DNA of 7,967 nucleotides from an uncultured Oscillospiraceae bacterium (GTDB lineage Bacteria; Bacillota_A; Clostridia; Oscillospirales; Oscillospiraceae), in assembly GCA_900757695.1 (NCBI GenBank), contig CAAEOU010000152.1, forward strand, positions 1 to 7,967, read 5' to 3'. A program made the position numbers and the translations under genes. Under the pieces are notes generated by a model that had not been told where the DNA came from, ran no database searches, and worked only from the letters and a program-made list of their open reading frames with translations. Position 1 is the stretch's first letter; each line of letters opens with the position of its first letter. This document shows positions 6,682 to 7,967 of the stretch, piece by piece.

Positions 6682-6687
6682 CCTCCT
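6682..6687 (-). promoter_or_regulatory. Ribosome binding site defining the TTG start of the YitT protein
   Basis: The minus strand reads AGGAGG here, 7 bases before TTG 6672-6674. The perfect match and normal spacing support the unusual start codon. Confidence 0.8.
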
Positions 6688-6711
6688 ATACAGAGGCCTT
6701 ATGGAAGTTCC

Positions 6712-6741
6712 AACTGCATCGGCTTGGGCGCCGATGCAGTT
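6712..6741. repeat. Perfect 12-bp inverted repeat upstream of the YitT gene
   Basis: AACTGCATCGGC (6712-6723) and its exact complement GCCGATGCAGTT (6730-6741) flank a 6-base loop. It lies 38 bases before the yitT TTG start. Neither strand shows a run of T directly after the stem, so it is not a standard intrinsic terminator for the topoisomerase gene. It could be an RNA-stabilising hairpin, an attenuator part or a regulator's operator. Confidence 0.7.
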
Positions 6742-6798
6742 AAGGCAATCCCGCATTATTCGGCAAGGCGATTTGGCGCAGTATTGCCTTTTTCTTTT
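6742..6798 (+). repeat. Inverted repeat with plus-strand T-tract at the topoisomerase 3' end
   Basis: AAGGCAAT (6742-6749) pairs with ATTGCCTT (6783-6790) across a 33-base loop. On the plus strand it runs into TTTTTCTTTT (6789-6798), which resembles a terminator pointing against the local genes. A third copy, GGCAA at 6762-6766, can compete for the same TTGCC. No plus-strand gene that would need it is visible. Confidence 0.4.
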
Positions 6799-7967
6799 AC
6801 AATTCCATGGTCAGCTGGGTGTCCTCCAGATCCTCTTCCTTGAGGATGGCTCCCGCAGCAGGGATACTGCGGCTTCGGTAGCGGGTCACATTCTGGACAC
6901 CGCTGCCCTCCAGCAGACGGATATGGTCAAGGAGCGTCTTTTTTCGGAGCGTCAGCGCCGCAACACCAATGGTAGAACGGGTAGACTTTACACTGAGCAG
7001 TGCCGTAGAGAGCACCAGCGCCCGGCCATCGGTGGAGTAGAGTACCACATCGGCATCCTCATGCAGGCACAGCACGCCCTTCAGCGGCGCCTTATCGCTG
7101 TATGCGCCGGTGAGCTTCCGGCGGTTAGACTTGGTGTCATAGGCCGAAAGCGCCACCTTGCCCACCTTGCCGTTCTCGTAGGCAAAGAGCATAAAGCCGG
7201 AGTAGTCTCCGGGCAGGCATACCGCCGTTACCAGTTCGCCCTCGTCGAAGCCCAGCTTTGTGGGAAGATAATCCCCCAGCACACTGGCCTTGGTATCCTT
7301 AAACTCACTCAGGGATGTCTTATAGACCTGACACCGGTCGGTAAAAACAAGCACCTCTGCCCGATTGGTGGTCTGGGTCTCCAGCACCATCCGATCCCCT
7401 TCCTTGAGCTTCTGTTCCCCGCTCATGCGGAGGCTCTGGGGCGTGATCTTTTTGAGGTACCCGTCACGGGTCACAAACAGGTTCACCGGATAGTCCGGAA
7501 CCTGCTGCTGTTCCTCCTGATACTCCTCTACCGCCTCATAGCAAATGGTGGTACGGCGGTCTGTGCCGTACTTCTTGGCCACATTCTCCAGTTCCTTGAC
7601 AATGATGGCCTTGATGCGCCGGGGAGAATTTACGGTATCCTCCAGATCTGCGATCTCCTTCTGAAGTGCATCCGTCTCCTGCGTGCGTTTCAGAATATAC
7701 TCCCGGTTGATGTTCCGGAGCTTGATTTCTGCGATATAGTTGGCCTGGATCTCATCAATGCCAAAGCCGATCATCAGGTTGGGAATTACGTCCTCTTCCA
7801 GCTCCGTCTCCCGGATAATGCGGATGGCCTTGTCGATATCCAGCAGGATCTTCTGCAGGCCCAGCAGCAGATGGAGCTTTTCCTTCTTCTTCGTGAGGCT
7901 GTAGTAGACCCGCCGACGGACGCACTCGGTACGCCAAGCCGTCCATTCCTCCAGAATCTCTCCAACC
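6797..7967 (-). CDS. Topoisomerase IV/gyrase A subunit, ParC-like, C-terminal 389 residues (5' end outside window)
   Basis: Type IIA topoisomerase A subunit, which with a ParE/GyrB partner passes one DNA duplex through another. The frame is open to the right edge, so the first full codon is at 7966; the ATG at 7774 is internal, as family sequence continues upstream (WTAWRTECVRRRVYYSL, KEKLHLLLGLQKILLDID). The first ~130 visible residues are the coiled-coil and tower-end region (IRIIRETE, EIQANYIAEIKLRNINREY, LQKEIADLEDT). The rest is a beta-pinwheel DNA-wrapping domain with blade-like motifs (LFVTRDGYLKKI, LVFTDRCQVYKTSL, LFAYENGKVGKV, LYSTDGRALVL). No GyrA box (QRRGGKG) is visible, which favours a ParC-type second topoisomerase over gyrase. 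The catalytic Tyr lies outside the window. It ends in TAA at 6797-6799. Confidence 0.92.
   Translation of the reverse strand, partial: VGEILEEWTAWRTECVRRRVYYSLTKKKEKLHLLLGLQKILLDIDKAIRIIRETELEEDVIPNLMIGFGIDEIQANYIAEIKLRNINREYILKRTQETDALQKEIADLEDTVNSPRRIKAIIVKELENVAKKYGTDRRTTICYEAVEEYQEEQQQVPDYPVNLFVTRDGYLKKITPQSLRMSGEQKLKEGDRMVLETQTTNRAEVLVFTDRCQVYKTSLSEFKDTKASVLGDYLPTKLGFDEGELVTAVCLPGDYSGFMLFAYENGKVGKVALSAYDTKSNRRKLTGAYSDKAPLKGVLCLHEDADVVLYSTDGRALVLSTALLSVKSTRSTIGVAALTLRKKTLLDHIRLLEGSGVQNVTRYRSRSIPAAGAILKEEDLEDTQLTMEL

Noticed and set aside
6685..6713. Possible yitT promoter TTGGAA-N17-TATAGG on the minus strand
   Set aside because: The -10 overlaps the ribosome binding site, so transcription would start after it. 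A second candidate further upstream (TTGCCG-N17-TTAACT, 6738-6766) is too weak to call.
6235..6756. Minus-strand frame covering the start of yitT and its upstream region
   Set aside because: It lies in another frame of yitT, is rich in Arg and Cys, and runs through the inverted repeat, so it is a shadow.
6797..7774. ATG at 7774 as the topoisomerase gene start
   Set aside because: The frame stays open to the right edge and the extra 64 residues match the family, so the gene is cut by the window.
1..7967. CRISPR arrays, tRNA or rRNA genes, insertion sequences, phage or defence genes
   Set aside because: I saw no regularly spaced direct repeats, cloverleaf-like sequence, transposase motif or known defence protein on either strand.

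Overview
This window is a stretch of ordinary, densely packed chromosome from a Gram-positive (Firmicutes) bacterium. The most likely source is a gut clostridium of the Oscillospirales type. This rests on moderately high GC (mid-50s % by eye), strong AGGAGG-type ribosome binding sites, GTG and TTG starts, an S-layer-homology (SLH) surface protein, a YitT-family membrane protein and a Gram-positive type topoisomerase A subunit. The lineage call is an inference, since no rRNA or marker gene is present.

Layout, left to right. (1) Positions 1-111 are the 3' end of a plus-strand gene with a Ser/Glu/Thr-rich tail. Two hairpins (117-147 and 172-198) then separate it from a convergent minus-strand operon. 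(2) Positions 222-2016, minus strand: tsaE-tsaB-upp, read right to left. TsaE and TsaB are two parts of the machinery that makes the tRNA modification t6A; Upp salvages uracil. tsaE and tsaB overlap and upp follows after 3 bases, so they look like one transcript. Its promoter (TATAAT with TGn) lies in the 2017-2175 intergenic region, and an inverted repeat in the tsaE leader touches the ribosome binding site. (3) The same intergenic region carries a divergent plus-strand promoter for a rodA-like SEDS cell-wall polymerase gene (2176-3324), which ends at a strong terminator. (4) Positions 3452-4678, plus strand: an exported cell-surface protein with a cadherin/Ig-like domain and three SLH repeats. 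It converges on the next operon and shares a terminator hairpin with it (4684-4719). (5) Positions 4729-7967, minus strand, read right to left: the C-terminal half of a ParC/GyrA-type topoisomerase subunit (start beyond the right edge), a 122-base gap with two inverted repeats, a YitT/DUF2179 membrane protein with a TTG start, and a lipoprotein with an intact transglutaminase-like Cys-His-Asp triad. The lipoprotein's ribosome binding site overlaps the YitT stop codon.

Functionally the window mixes information-processing genes (t6A synthesis, topoisomerase), nucleotide salvage and cell-envelope genes (RodA, SLH protein, YitT, lipoprotein). I see no phage, insertion sequence, CRISPR array, toxin-antitoxin pair, defence island, tRNA or rRNA. 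No clear new system stands out. The observations most worth checking are the coupled YitT-transglutaminase lipoprotein pair, the two inverted repeats upstream of yitT, and the leader hairpin of tsaE. No stretch longer than 300 bases lacks a gene.
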